In this document: one piece after another, positions 43,328 through 51,872 of the stretch
Position numbering within the stretch: the stretch's first letter is position 1
Layout: each line of letters starts with the position of its first letter
Assembly (NCBI GenBank): GCA_017465665.1
Contig: JAFTVU010000003.1
Coordinates: 1 to 64,000, forward strand
Direction: 5' to 3'
Source: Oscillospiraceae bacterium
Lineage (GTDB): Bacteria > Bacillota > Clostridia > Oscillospirales > Ruminococcaceae
DNA length: 64,000 nucleotides
Position numbers and translations under genes: made by a program
The notes under the pieces: model-generated
Database searches by the model: none
Seen by the model: only the letters and a program-made list of their open reading frames with translations
Told to the model about the DNA's origin: nothing

Positions 43328-43699
43328 ATGAGCAAAAAAACTATCGCAGCATGGCTGACAGCTGCACTTTTATGTGTGGCGGGAATAACGCTTTTCCTGC
43401 TGCTGCGCGGCATGAACATCACCGATCCCGCCGCCGAGATATATGTTGACGGCAGCCTGTACCGCAGGGTGGATCTCGCACAGGATGCCACATTTACCGT
43501 GGAAAGCGAGCACGGCACAAACACCATCCGCGTTTCAGCGGGCAGGATCTCCGTTATATCAGCCGATTGCCCCGATCAGGTGTGCGTTGCAAGCGGCGCG
43601 ATATCGGGCGGCGCAGTTCCGATAATATGTCTGCCGCACCGTCTGGAGATACGGATAGTTTCTGCCGCAGATGATGATACAGATACTCAGATAAGATAA
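43328..43699 (+). CDS. NusG domain II-containing exported protein
   Basis: 123 residues. A signal-anchor (about 5-27) is followed by a small beta domain with DGSLYRRVDLAQDATFTVE and ADCPDQVCVASGAISGGAVPIICLPHRLEI, matching the stand-alone NusG-II family. Two conserved cysteines lie in DCPDQVC and one in CLPH. The function of these secreted domains is not established. It lies 49 bases after the module 1 sensor and may be cotranscribed. Confidence 0.85.
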   Translation: MSKKTIAAWLTAALLCVAGITLFLLLRGMNITDPAAEIYVDGSLYRRVDLAQDATFTVESEHGTNTIRVSAGRISVISADCPDQVCVASGAISGGAVPIICLPHRLEIRIVSAADDDTDTQIR

Positions 43700-43701
43700 G
43701 C

Positions 43702-43740
43702 AAAACAGGCAGATTTTCCCACGATCTGCCTGTTTTCTGC
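43702..43740 (+). terminator. Terminator after NusG-II gene
   Basis: A perfect 13-bp stem AAAACAGGCAGAT (43702-43714) / ATCTGCCTGTTTT (43724-43736). The tract TGTTTTCTG is modest. Confidence 0.8.
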
Positions 43741-43770
43741 ATTTATTGCTGTTTTTTTTATAAAAAGCTA

Positions 43771-43799
43771 TTAACATTCTGCCAAGAATATGATATAAT
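43771..43799 (+). promoter_or_regulatory. Sigma-A promoter of the class A PBP gene
   Basis: -35 TTAACA (43771-43776), 17-base spacer, -10 TATAAT (43794-43799), about 60 bases before the ATG at 43868. Confidence 0.75.
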
Positions 43800-43867
43800 A
43801 TAATATGTATGATTATATAATGTCATACTATGTTCACAGCAAGCCGTCTTTCAAAGGAATGGTGATA

Positions 43868-46234
43868 ATGGATAACAAGAAAAAAATAAAATACATCAAG
43901 ATCAAAGATGAAGAGCAGCCTAAGCGCCGCTCAAAAAAGAAAAAGAGCAAGGTGATGAAGAACATCGGTCACGCTCTGACCATTGTCGGAACTACCTTTT
44001 CTGCAATGATACTTATAATCGTTGTTATGATGTGTATCGTTGTTACAGTGCTGACCGTATATGTTCTGGACTTTGCGGACAACAGCTATGACGCTAACCT
44101 GCGCGATGTTGAGATGAAATACACCAGCTTTGTCTATGCCTATGATGCCGATGGCAACGAGGTGGAGATAAAACGTCTCGCAGCTGATGAGAACCGTATC
44201 TGGGTAAACTACGAGGATATGGCTCCCTGCCTTATCGACGCGGTAGTCGCTGTTGAGGACAAGCGTTTCTACGAGCACAAGGGCGTTGACTGGAAGCGTA
44301 CCTCCTCCTCCCTTATCAAGGACGTCTTCAACATGGAGGGCGAGGGACAGGGTGGTTCTACGATAACCCAGCAGCTTATCAAGAACATCACAGGCGATGA
44401 CGAGGTAACATGGGAACGTAAGCTGCGTGAGATCTTCCGTGCGCTCAGCCTTGAGGAGAAATACACCAAGATCGATATCATCGAATCCTACCTTAACCGA
44501 ATCTGGTTCGGCGGTATGATCTACGGCGTCGGCTCAGCGTCCCAGTACTATTTCGACAAGACTCCTGCCGAGCTTACCGTAGCAGAATCCGCTATACTTG
44601 CGGGTATGATACGAAGCCCTGGCAGCTACAACCCCTATGCAAACCTTGAAAAGAGCAAGGAACGACAGGTATACGCGCTGAGAAGCATGTACGATCAGGG
44701 CCTTATCGATACCAAGACCTACGAGGATGCACGCTACAACGTAACAAAGGTATACTTCGCAAAGCCTGTTTACGGCGATGATTACGGATATATCGATGAG
44801 CGCACTCTTTCCGACGAGGACGATACCGTTCTTGAAGAGGAGATACTTGCAGATCTCGAATATGAAGCATACAAGTGGAACGGCAACTATGAGGTCAGCC
44901 AGAACTGGTATGTTGACGCAGGCATCGAGCAGGTCATCAACGACTATGCAGACGATAAGGGCATCTCCTACACCTCTGCAAAGAACGAGATCTACAACGG
45001 CGGCTACAAGATCTATCTGAATATGGATATCGCCATTCAGGAGGAGCTTGAAAGGAAATACCGCGACCCCTATACCGTAGTATCTTTCTATGACAAGACG
45101 ATGGAAAAGGAAAACCTCATCCAGTCCTCCTTTGTCATCATGGATTACTCGGGTACTGTAGTGGCACTGGTAGGCGGTCTTGGCGAAAAGGAGGGCGACG
45201 GTACATTCAACCGCGCTACTCAGGCAACAAGAGCCCCAGGCTCTACAATGAAGCCTATCTCGGTATACTCCACCGCTATTGAAAATAACCTCATCACCTA
45301 CTCCACAATGATACCAAACTCTGGTATCGAGGTTCCCGATCCTGAAATAGATTATCCGTGGCCTAAGAACTTTGGTAACAAGCTGGGCGATAATGTACTT
45401 TATCCCGTATGGTATGCGGTGCGTAAATCTACAAATACTGTTGCGGTAAGAGTGGCTCAGATGCTCACTCCGCAGGTATGCTATAATCAGCTGACACAGA
45501 ACCTCGGCTTCTCCACACTGCTGGAAAGCGATATCGCATATTCGCCTATCGCGTTGGGCGGCTTGACTCAGGGCGTTCATCTGATAGAGCTTGCCGCATC
45601 CTATCAGATATTCGGCAACGGCGGCTACTACTATGAGCCTATGCTGTACAGCAAGGTGGTAGACAGCCGCGGCAACACCATCCTTGAGCAGGATTTCTAC
45701 GGTACTCAGGCGATAAGCTCCGATACCGCATGGATAACCAACCGTGCCATGAAGACCGTTATCACCGACCCCTACGGCTCGGGTATCAACGCACAGCTTG
45801 AAAACGTTGAGGTAGTCGGCAAGACAGGTACCTCCAACGATGACTGTAATCTGCTGTTCGTGGGTCTTACTCCCGATTATGTGGGAGCACTCTGGATAGG
45901 CCGTGATAACAACAAGGAGCTTGGCACTCAGTCTGCTTCGGGTTGGATGACTCTAGCAAAGATCTGGAAGAATGTAATGCAGGATGTACAGGACACATCC
46001 CAGCCGCTTTACTTCACTCCCGACACTACCGTACTGGAGCGCAACTACTGCTCGCAGACAGGTCTGCTCTCCACAAACAAGTGCAAGGATTCCGAGCTTG
46101 GCTATTACCGTGAAAGCAACGTACCCGATTACTGTAACGGCAAGCACGCCGAGATACAGCAGGGCATCCTCAAGGAGCACGGTGTTACCACAGATGAGGA
46201 AACAACTGAGGTATCCACCGCTGAAGCAGGATAA
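43868..46234 (+). CDS. Class A penicillin-binding protein (bifunctional transglycosylase/transpeptidase)
   Basis: 788 residues. A lysine-rich cytoplasmic tail and a transmembrane helix (about 34-62) precede a GT51 glycosyltransferase domain, with catalytic Glu130 in EDKRFYEHKG and GGSTITQQLIKN. The transpeptidase domain has STMK at 459-462, the STN motif at 521-523 and KTG at 652-654. A Thr/Glu-rich tail ends the protein. It polymerises and cross-links peptidoglycan outside the membrane. ATG at 43868 is chosen for its AAAGGA site; an upstream in-frame ATG lies almost on the promoter's start point. It is a single gene with its own promoter and terminator. Confidence 0.95.
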   Translation: MDNKKKIKYIKIKDEEQPKRRSKKKKSKVMKNIGHALTIVGTTFSAMILIIVVMMCIVVTVLTVYVLDFADNSYDANLRDVEMKYTSFVYAYDADGNEVEIKRLAADENRIWVNYEDMAPCLIDAVVAVEDKRFYEHKGVDWKRTSSSLIKDVFNMEGEGQGGSTITQQLIKNITGDDEVTWERKLREIFRALSLEEKYTKIDIIESYLNRIWFGGMIYGVGSASQYYFDKTPAELTVAESAILAGMIRSPGSYNPYANLEKSKERQVYALRSMYDQGLIDTKTYEDARYNVTKVYFAKPVYGDDYGYIDERTLSDEDDTVLEEEILADLEYEAYKWNGNYEVSQNWYVDAGIEQVINDYADDKGISYTSAKNEIYNGGYKIYLNMDIAIQEELERKYRDPYTVVSFYDKTMEKENLIQSSFVIMDYSGTVVALVGGLGEKEGDGTFNRATQATRAPGSTMKPISVYSTAIENNLITYSTMIPNSGIEVPDPEIDYPWPKNFGNKLGDNVLYPVWYAVRKSTNTVAVRVAQMLTPQVCYNQLTQNLGFSTLLESDIAYSPIALGGLTQGVHLIELAASYQIFGNGGYYYEPMLYSKVVDSRGNTILEQDFYGTQAISSDTAWITNRAMKTVITDPYGSGINAQLENVEVVGKTGTSNDDCNLLFVGLTPDYVGALWIGRDNNKELGTQSASGWMTLAKIWKNVMQDVQDTSQPLYFTPDTTVLERNYCSQTGLLSTNKCKDSELGYYRESNVPDYCNGKHAEIQQGILKEHGVTTDEETTEVSTAEAG

Positions 46235-46251
46235 AGCCACAATAAAAGCTA

Positions 46252-46288
46252 CAAGCCATTTCCGTTGATTCGGAGATGGCTTGTTTTT
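46252..46288 (+). terminator. Terminator of PBP gene
   Basis: A 13-bp stem CAAGCCATTTCCG (46252-46264) / CGGAGATGGCTTG (46271-46283) with one G-T pair, then TTTTTG. Confidence 0.93.
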
Positions 46289-46320
46289 GTATAAATTCAA
46301 TATAATATTACTCAAAGTAT

Positions 46321-46638
46321 TTACTGCAGGTCAAGATCCTCTATCAACCGCGCCACATCGCTCATGCCGTAAAGACGTATACCCTCTTCAAGAAGCTTCG
46401 CGTCTGTTGGATTGATATCCTCCATAGGCGCTGAGTACACCGCAACAGGCTCTGCCTCGCCCTCCTTGAACAATGCTATTCCGCCCTCGTGAGCTTTGAG
46501 GATATAGCAGGCGGTCTCCTGAGCTATATCTGATACATCTGCCATGACTTCGTCCGTAAGCCCCGCCACATAAGCCATACCAAAGCCTGCAATTACGATA
46601 GCCAGCAGAGCGCTGACAAATTTACCATATATCGACAT
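46321..46638 (-). CDS. BofC C-terminal-domain-like membrane-anchored protein
   Basis: 105 residues. An N-terminal hydrophobic anchor (about 8-26) is followed by YILKAHEGGIALFKEGE and a late EEGIRLYGMSDVARLIEDLD. This resembles the BofC C-terminal domain found in small clostridial proteins (Y-x-V-K-x-Y-x-G-x-I-x-V-F, then GI-x-x-Y). BofC in Bacillus controls the SpoIVB protease during sporulation; whether this short protein does the same is unknown. Its ribosome site lies in a 10-bp hairpin (46645-46688). Confidence 0.65.
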   Translation of the reverse strand: MSIYGKFVSALLAIVIAGFGMAYVAGLTDEVMADVSDIAQETACYILKAHEGGIALFKEGEAEPVAVYSAPMEDINPTDAKLLEEGIRLYGMSDVARLIEDLDLQ

Positions 46639-46644
46639 TTTTAT

Positions 46645-46688
46645 ACCTCCCGTTATTTGTTGGCAGTAGTATGCGGAAAACGGGAGGT
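46645..46688 (-). promoter_or_regulatory. Hairpin sequestering the ribosome site of the BofC-like gene
   Basis: On the minus strand ACCTCCCGTT (46679-46688) is exactly complementary to AACGGGAGGT (46645-46654), which contains the GGAGG site (46646-46650), seven bases before the ATG. The loop is 24 bases. A closed hairpin would block translation initiation. Confidence 0.65.
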
Positions 46689-46717
46689 TTTATTCATAAA
46701 TTGATACAAACATCAAA

Positions 46718-46739
46718 CCCCTGCGATTTCTCACAGGGG
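46718..46739 (-). terminator. Hairpin at the end of the ABC-transporter operon
   Basis: CCCCTG (46718-46723) / CAGGGG (46734-46739) with a 10-base loop, followed on the minus strand by TTTGATGTTTG. It is a moderate terminator. The rest of 46740-46877 is AT-rich with one small CTGAAG/CTTCAG hairpin and no gene seen. Confidence 0.6.
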
Positions 46740-46877
46740 TCTGATGCTGGTTTGGTTGGTAATTATATGAAAAGGGATCGGTATCTGATTTAACTGAAGC
46801 TATTTCCTTCAGTGTTTATAGTATAACCCTTATCTTTGTATTTTATAAGTCTGTTTTGTGAAAGTTTTGTGAAGATA

Positions 46878-47543
46878 TTACACAGCTGTTGCATTTTGTT
46901 GCATAGCATGGAAATCGTACTTTTTATAGAAGATACGGCTGATAACGAATGCCAGCACGGAGGTTACCACAGCAGTACCGATATAGATCAGCAGAGCTAC
47001 CCAGAGCTCCATGCCAAAGCCGCTTTCCCATACAGTATGCGGTACAAACCCAAGAAGAAGTGCCGCGGGAATATACGCATATATCATCACTATCATGCCC
47101 CATGTAATCTGCATGGATACCGTTCCGAGCAGTGTAAATATCGCACAAACGGGCGCGGACATTATCAGCATATCAGAAATATGCTGGATATCTTGACCTG
47201 TCACAAGAATGAACACCGCATAGATGATATTCACCAGCACAGTGACACCTGTACCCAAAATTATATTGTAAACGGGTATGGAAAACCTCCGAAGCTCCTT
47301 TGAAATAGGCGAGGAGCGTATCAGTCTCGTGCCGCACATCTCTGCGCTGAGGAAAACACAGCCAAACATGGATACAAACATTGTACCAATGTGAGCCATC
47401 AGCTTGCATAAAAGATAATCCTCCGCCTGCATAGGCTCATGGAACACCATAACCAGCACGAGCAATGCTACTCCGATAAGCGCGGGTATACCCATTCGCA
47501 AAGGCGAAAAAGAACGTCTGAAAAGGAACTTCAAGCCTGTCAT
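46878..47543 (-). CDS. ABC transporter permease subunit
   Basis: About 221 residues with around six hydrophobic helices and no recognisable substrate domain. ATG at 47543 is chosen because GGAGG lies upstream and it overlaps the previous stop as ATGA. It is the last of three coupled genes encoding a YtrBC-like exporter with an ATPase and a second permease. Members of such operons often respond to cell-wall-active agents, but the substrate here is unknown. Confidence 0.8.
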   Translation of the reverse strand: MTGLKFLFRRSFSPLRMGIPALIGVALLVLVMVFHEPMQAEDYLLCKLMAHIGTMFVSMFGCVFLSAEMCGTRLIRSSPISKELRRFSIPVYNIILGTGVTVLVNIIYAVFILVTGQDIQHISDMLIMSAPVCAIFTLLGTVSMQITWGMIVMIYAYIPAALLLGFVPHTVWESGFGMELWVALLIYIGTAVVTSVLAFVISRIFYKKYDFHAMQQNATAV

Positions 47544-48229
47544 TTGTCTTCCCTCCATTTCTTTTCGCATTTCACCATAGAGAAGATGAAGCCTGCAACA
47601 GCAACAGCCACCGCAACCGCCAGAATGATATACATAATGTTTTCATTGATAAAAATATTATCATCTTCCTCTGCTGCGGAAGTAAAGCCTACCATGAAAC
47701 CGACTACGCAGCACATAGGCATGATGGATATAAGCCTTGCAAGCTGTCCCTTGACAAAGCCTGTGAAATTAACTATGCCGATACCTGCAAAGCATATAGC
47801 AAGGGTAGCAACGGGAGAAAGCATAAGCTCCCCCACCCACTTACACATCAGCCATGTGATAAGCATAGCCATAAAGCCCAGCGCAACAGCCATGATGTTC
47901 GATGCGATGATCGCTCTCTTGAAATGCTTTGAGCTGTCGCTTACGCTGTGGAGATACTTATAACCGGGAGTGGTGGGCATATTATAGGAATACATCGCGT
48001 TCAGCAGGAATACTCCCATCAGCGGCACCATTACAGTCATACCTGGGATAAAGGATGTGAAAAAGCCTGCAATAAAGCTCTCTGGTGCTTCCTCCAGTAC
48101 ATTGAGCGCACCAAAGCCCATCAAGCCAATAACGATATATATGCCACCGAAAAAGGCAAGTATCTGCAGCATGGAGGTTATGGTATACTGCGCTGTAAAC
48201 AGGCGCAATGAACGTAATACCTGTTTCAT
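47540..48229 (-). CDS. ABC transporter permease subunit
   Basis: 229 residues with about six membrane helices. It overlaps both neighbours by four bases (ATGA), so translation is coupled with the ATPase upstream and the other permease downstream. The two permeases are dissimilar in sequence and would form a heterodimeric membrane part. Family assignment rests on hydropathy and operon context. Confidence 0.8.
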   Translation of the reverse strand: MKQVLRSLRLFTAQYTITSMLQILAFFGGIYIVIGLMGFGALNVLEEAPESFIAGFFTSFIPGMTVMVPLMGVFLLNAMYSYNMPTTPGYKYLHSVSDSSKHFKRAIIASNIMAVALGFMAMLITWLMCKWVGELMLSPVATLAICFAGIGIVNFTGFVKGQLARLISIMPMCCVVGFMVGFTSAAEEDDNIFINENIMYIILAVAVAVAVAGFIFSMVKCEKKWREDK

Positions 48230-49110
48230 CGTGTCTCCTCCGCATACTTCAGCAGACCGATACTCAGCTGCTGGAGAGTAGGCGCTTCGCTGTCAACGCC
48301 GAGCTTTGCAAGCTCCTCGGTATGCTCAGCCAGAGCCAGTCCGTCAAACACTGTGCGGTTCTTGCTGTGGGACATGAGCAGGTGCTGCGCCTTGTCATAA
48401 TCCTCTGCCGCGCCGCGTGCGATGATATACTTTTCCTTGAGCTCCTCAACAAAGCCCTGTTCGATTATCTTGCCGTTATCCATGAAGATCGCGTAATCTG
48501 CAGCGTTCTCCATATCCGCGATGTTGTGGGTGGAAAACAGTATGGACTTTTCGCCATCGCCGTCGTCAAGATACTCTCTCATCCTGTCACACAGGCGGTC
48601 ACGCATGAGTGGATCAAGAGAAGAGCCCGGCTCGTCAAGGATGAGCAGCTCGGTATCTCTTGCAAACACCGATGCAAGCGCAGTTCTCATACGGTTACCG
48701 TCAGACTGCTTGTACATCGGCTTTGCTTTCTTTGTATGCTCGCTGTCAACTTCAAGCTGCTCGCACAGCTGTGCAAACTTCTTTCTGTCAAAGCTCTTGT
48801 AGGCTATCTCCATGGAGATAGCGATATCCTTTGCTCTCCAGCCCTGAGGGAAGAAGCCGCTGCTGGCGCAGTAGCCAATCCTCTCGCGGATAGCGGGATC
48901 GTTGATGTCTTTCGACTGACCGAAATACTCCACCTCGCCCGATGTAGTGAGCGTCACTCCGCACAGCATATCGATAAGTGTCGTCTTACCTGCGCCGTTT
49001 GCTCCGATAAGAGCAGTTGCAAAGCCCTTGGGCAGCTCAAAATCAAGTCCGCCCAGAGTGAATTTGCTGTATTTCTTTGTCAGCCCTTTTGCTGTAAGAA
49101 TACTGTCCAT
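48226..49110 (-). CDS. ABC transporter ATP-binding protein (YtrB type)
   Basis: 294 residues. Walker A is GANGAGKTT (about residues 36-44), the Q-loop region is intact and Walker B is LLILDEPGSSLDP. The usual LSGGQ signature is replaced by QSDGN before RMRTALA, a degenerate form common in small exporter ATPases of this type. A His switch is in FSTHN. It energises the two permeases encoded next and is controlled by the GntR gene two positions upstream. Confidence 0.92.
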   Translation of the reverse strand: MDSILTAKGLTKKYSKFTLGGLDFELPKGFATALIGANGAGKTTLIDMLCGVTLTTSGEVEYFGQSKDINDPAIRERIGYCASSGFFPQGWRAKDIAISMEIAYKSFDRKKFAQLCEQLEVDSEHTKKAKPMYKQSDGNRMRTALASVFARDTELLILDEPGSSLDPLMRDRLCDRMREYLDDGDGEKSILFSTHNIADMENAADYAIFMDNGKIIEQGFVEELKEKYIIARGAAEDYDKAQHLLMSHSKNRTVFDGLALAEHTEELAKLGVDSEAPTLQQLSIGLLKYAEETR

Positions 49111-49131
49111 ATAATTACTCCTGTTGTCCGT

Positions 49132-49359
49132 TTATTCTACTCTGTATACCTTAGCGCCTGCTTCAAAAGCAGCGTAAATCTTTTCAAGCTCTGCCATAGC
49201 GCTTTCCTCATCGGGATAAGAACCAATAATAATTGCACCAAATCCGCTTGTGCTGGCTGTCAACACAAACTTGGCCTCCTTAGAGCCACCGATATTTCTT
49301 GTAACTTCAACTATCTTGCAATCGATAATACGCTTCTTATCCTGTGCCATTATCAACAT
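49132..49359 (-). CDS. Small conserved-looking protein of unknown function in the GntR-ABC operon
   Basis: 75 residues, soluble, no signal peptide. The sequence alternates beta and helix (KRIIDCKIVEVTRN, then ESAMAELEKIYAAFEAG). I recognise no family. It lies between the regulator and the ATPase with gaps of 14 and 21 bases, so it is part of the operon. The start could also be the fourth codon (MAQDKK). A role as a small accessory or ligand sensor is conjecture. Confidence 0.65.
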   Translation of the reverse strand: MLIMAQDKKRIIDCKIVEVTRNIGGSKEAKFVLTASTSGFGAIIIGSYPDEESAMAELEKIYAAFEAGAKVYRVE

Positions 49360-49373
49360 AACTTATATACCTC

Positions 49374-49742
49374 TCAATCGATATCATAAAGAATATTAAT
49401 CATGCTTACCAGCTCATCTCTGCTGGTTCCTGCAAGCTTCGCCGATTCAATGGCGTTCTGCAGATGCTGTTCAAGCAGCCTTAAATGCTGCTCCTTGACC
49501 ATCTCTCTGTCCTGTGGATTCACGATATACCCCTTTCCCTGAACAGGAGCTATAAGCCCCTCCTCCGCAAGCTGCTCATACGCTTTCATCGTGGTGATGA
49601 CGCTTATCTTCAGATCACGCGCAAGACCTCTTATAGACGGAAGATAATCCCCCTCCGAAAGTCTGCCGTTCATGATATCCTCTTTAAACTGGCTTGCTAT
49701 CTGCTTATAGATCGGGATATCGGAATTTTGCAATATCTTCAA
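49374..49742 (-). CDS. GntR-family transcriptional regulator, YtrA subfamily
   Basis: 122 residues. The N-terminal winged helix includes PIYKQIASQFKEDIMNG and LPSIRGLARDLKISVITT, the GntR signature. The C-terminal part is a short two-helix dimerisation region, as in YtrA, with no ligand domain. The start is TTG at 49742, seven bases after GGAGG. It sits first in the operon and its promoter carries a perfect palindrome over the -10 element, so negative autoregulation is likely. Confidence 0.92.
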   Translation of the reverse strand: MKILQNSDIPIYKQIASQFKEDIMNGRLSEGDYLPSIRGLARDLKISVITTMKAYEQLAEEGLIAPVQGKGYIVNPQDREMVKEQHLRLLEQHLQNAIESAKLAGTSRDELVSMINILYDID

Positions 49743-49784
49743 ACACTGACCTCCTTTCTGCGTAGGTGTTTATGTGTTGTATAT

Positions 49785-49815
49785 ACAGTATATACTGTTT
49801 TATCCGATTTGTCAA
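49785..49815 (-). promoter_or_regulatory. Promoter and operator of the GntR-ABC operon
   Basis: Minus strand -35 TTGACA (49810-49815), 17 bases, -10 TATACT (49787-49792). The 14-bp palindrome ACAGTATATACTGT (49785-49798) covers the -10, an ideal site for repression by the GntR protein encoded next. Confidence 0.85.
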
Positions 49816-49844
49816 GGGGTATTTAAGAATTTTTTTTAAAAAAT

Positions 49845-49874
49845 TTACCCTATCCTGATTTCGGGATAGGGTAA
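49845..49874 (-). terminator. Terminator of the 49885-50769 gene
   Basis: TTACCCTATCC (49845-49855) / GGATAGGGTAA (49864-49874), an 11-bp stem, followed on the minus strand by ATTTTTT. Confidence 0.9.
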
Positions 49875-49884
49875 CAGTATGATC

Positions 49885-50769
49885 TCATGCTGTCGAACAG
49901 CTGTCATGATATATCCTTGCCGCATGGCACATTGCCTGAACATTCGCACCTGCAATATTACTCCAGCCGTGCTGCTTATTGCCCATTGCAACCAGATCAA
50001 CACATCCGCCGCCTGAGAAGAATACGGTATAAAGATCGTAGAAGCTGCTGTCGCCGTAATATGTATCGGTAGTCAGCTCAGTATCCAGAAGCGCGTCAAG
50101 TCCGTCTGTAATTACCTCTGTTTTCTTTACAACGCCGCCGAATTCCGTTCTGCGGTATACCGCCGCAACAGGCTCAGCCACAAAGGTCGGGTCGGGGATG
50201 TTGCATTCTCCCAGACACACCACGCTTGCGCCGTACATATCCGTGCCCACTCTGCCGTTCAGACCGTCAGCGTCCGCACCCCTGTCGCTTGCATTAAGAC
50301 TGCCACACTCCGCGATATACAAGGTAGAGCCGTTCATGCAGGTGAACGTGCCGTTAGTCACCGAAATATCACCGTAGCACAGGATAGTTCCGCTCAGATA
50401 TGTGCTGAGCTTATCGATAACAAGCCTGCCGCCATCCTCTATGTATATATCACCGCGGATATCCGCGCCGCCTGTCAGCTTCAGCGTATTTCCTGCAGGA
50501 ATTACAAGGCTCTCATTCTCTTTAAGCACAAAGCAGTTCTTGATAGTTCTGCTCTTTTTCAGTACGGGGACTTTTATATCCGCCCAATCATCCACCACTG
50601 TATAATACAGATTGCTCTTTATATGTACCAGTCCGCGCTTCTCCGCCGCCTGACCCCACACGATGGGCGCAGGCTCCGCCGAGGAAGCCGCGGTAGTTTC
50701 CGCAGCCGCCGTAAGCGACATTCCTGCCGCCATGATACAAGCTATCAATAATGAAATGGACTTTTTCAT
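49885..50769 (-). CDS. Secreted protein of unknown function with probable beta-helix
   Basis: 294 residues. A clear signal peptide is MKKSISLLIACIMAAGMSL with cleavage near AAA-E. The middle (about 85-165) has short regularly spaced beta turns (LKLTGGADIRGDIYIEDGGR, then GDISVTNGTFTCMNGS), as in bactofilin- or pectate-lyase-like beta-helices; this is inference. The C-terminus carries several cysteines and a GGGCVDLVAMGN segment. No catalytic motif was recognised. It is a single gene ended by a strong terminator. Upstream (50770-50949) are a duplicated ATCGGTATAT word and a hairpin, but no clear promoter. Confidence 0.65.
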   Translation of the reverse strand: MKKSISLLIACIMAAGMSLTAAAETTAASSAEPAPIVWGQAAEKRGLVHIKSNLYYTVVDDWADIKVPVLKKSRTIKNCFVLKENESLVIPAGNTLKLTGGADIRGDIYIEDGGRLVIDKLSTYLSGTILCYGDISVTNGTFTCMNGSTLYIAECGSLNASDRGADADGLNGRVGTDMYGASVVCLGECNIPDPTFVAEPVAAVYRRTEFGGVVKKTEVITDGLDALLDTELTTDTYYGDSSFYDLYTVFFSGGGCVDLVAMGNKQHGWSNIAGANVQAMCHAARIYHDSCSTA

Positions 50770-50909
50770 GTGAATGCTCCTTTCAGCGTTTTGTTATAAT
50801 ATATACCGATAAAATATACCGATGGTCGCGCTCAGATAATAATAGCTTTCTTTTATTTGATTTCATGGCTTTTGTCCTTTCTGTAATGTAATATAGACGA
50901 GGCAATATA

Positions 50910-50933
50910 CCCCCGCAGGATATACCGCGGGGG
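50910..50933 (-). terminator. GC-rich hairpin after the small-protein operon
   Basis: CCCCCGC (50910-50916) / GCGGGGG (50927-50933) with loop AGGATATACC. The T-tract is poor. The loop is nearly identical to that of the terminator at 53655-53682. Confidence 0.55.
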
Positions 50934-50949
50934 ATACATATTATACACC

Positions 50950-51441
50950 CTATTCAACAAGGATAAAATCGCCGTCCACCGAGCCCCATGAAATAGTGTT
51001 TTCGGCAGCGTATTCATAGCCATATCCACTCTCGCCGCTCCATGAAACAAGAATGCCTGTATAATCCAAATCAGGAAAATATATTGCGGTATACTCAGTA
51101 GGCGTTTTGTATTCAGGACCATAATTTTCGATTATCTCCGCGATGTCTTCATCCGTAAGACTTGGATCATCGCTTTTAAAATGCTGTGCCACCTCGTCAA
51201 AAGAAATATTCAGTAGCTGAATAGTTTTGTCCTCTGTAACTTCTATGCGGAAATCAGAAGTAGTGTCACCCTCGTAATAATAAGTTCCTACAGGTATATC
51301 CACGTGTATCTCCTTGTCCTCCGCCAATTGCTGAGCGTCAGAGGCATTGCCTTTGAGCACGATCACTGCAGCGGCAGTCAGACCTACTACGCATACCGCG
51401 CCTATAGCAGTTGATATTATTGAACGTTTTGATATTGTCAT
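50950..51441 (-). CDS. Small membrane-anchored extracellular protein, unknown
   Basis: About 163 residues. A basic N-terminus and one hydrophobic helix (about residues 6-27) are followed by an acidic extracellular domain with repeated Tyr/Asp and a C-terminal WGSVDGDFILVE. ATG at 51441 is chosen for GAAGGAGG nine bases upstream. No family is recognised. It is third in a tight run of exported proteins (51873-52274, 51461-51862, this gene) with gaps of 10-19 bases. Confidence 0.62.
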   Translation of the reverse strand: MTISKRSIISTAIGAVCVVGLTAAAVIVLKGNASDAQQLAEDKEIHVDIPVGTYYYEGDTTSDFRIEVTEDKTIQLLNISFDEVAQHFKSDDPSLTDEDIAEIIENYGPEYKTPTEYTAIYFPDLDYTGILVSWSGESGYGYEYAAENTISWGSVDGDFILVE

Positions 51442-51460
51442 TGTGGTGTCCTCCTTCAAC

Positions 51461-51862
51461 TCACTTGACATAGGAGTGAGCATTTGCAGTAATAGATATT
51501 ACATTGCTTACCGTATTCACTGTACCTATTGCTATAAAATGATTTATATAGGTATTTTCACTATAATTTCCTAAGCTGTCGCATGTTCTGATTTTTGTAG
51601 ATGATACCGAAAATCTTGTAGCATCAATAAGACCTGTTGTACATATACCTCTCACATATTTTCCTGAAATATCGTAAAATGCATTTAAGTAAATCTGTCC
51701 TACACTAATTCCAATTACACCTTCATCATTAACTGCGTCATGATAATAACCATGATACCTGGCATTGTCAATGATGACTTCGGCGAAAGCGTTAGTGCCA
51801 CATACAGCCACAAGAATAGCAGCCGTGATTAACGCTACAAATTTTCTGCTTAACTGTTTCAT
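51461..51862 (-). CDS. Small secreted protein, unknown
   Basis: 133 residues with a signal peptide ending CGTNAFA-E. The mature part is about 105 residues, mostly beta-type, with two cysteines. It shares the AFAE cleavage style with the neighbouring 51873-52274 protein but little else. It is probably cotranscribed with its neighbours; function unknown. Confidence 0.65.
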   Translation of the reverse strand: MKQLSRKFVALITAAILVAVCGTNAFAEVIIDNARYHGYYHDAVNDEGVIGISVGQIYLNAFYDISGKYVRGICTTGLIDATRFSVSSTKIRTCDSLGNYSENTYINHFIAIGTVNTVSNVISITANAHSYVK

Positions 51863-51872
51863 AAATTCCTCC

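Noticed and set aside
44534..45580. Minus-strand open frame opposite the PBP gene
   Set aside because: The PBP has all catalytic motifs in the plus frame; the reverse frame shows none.
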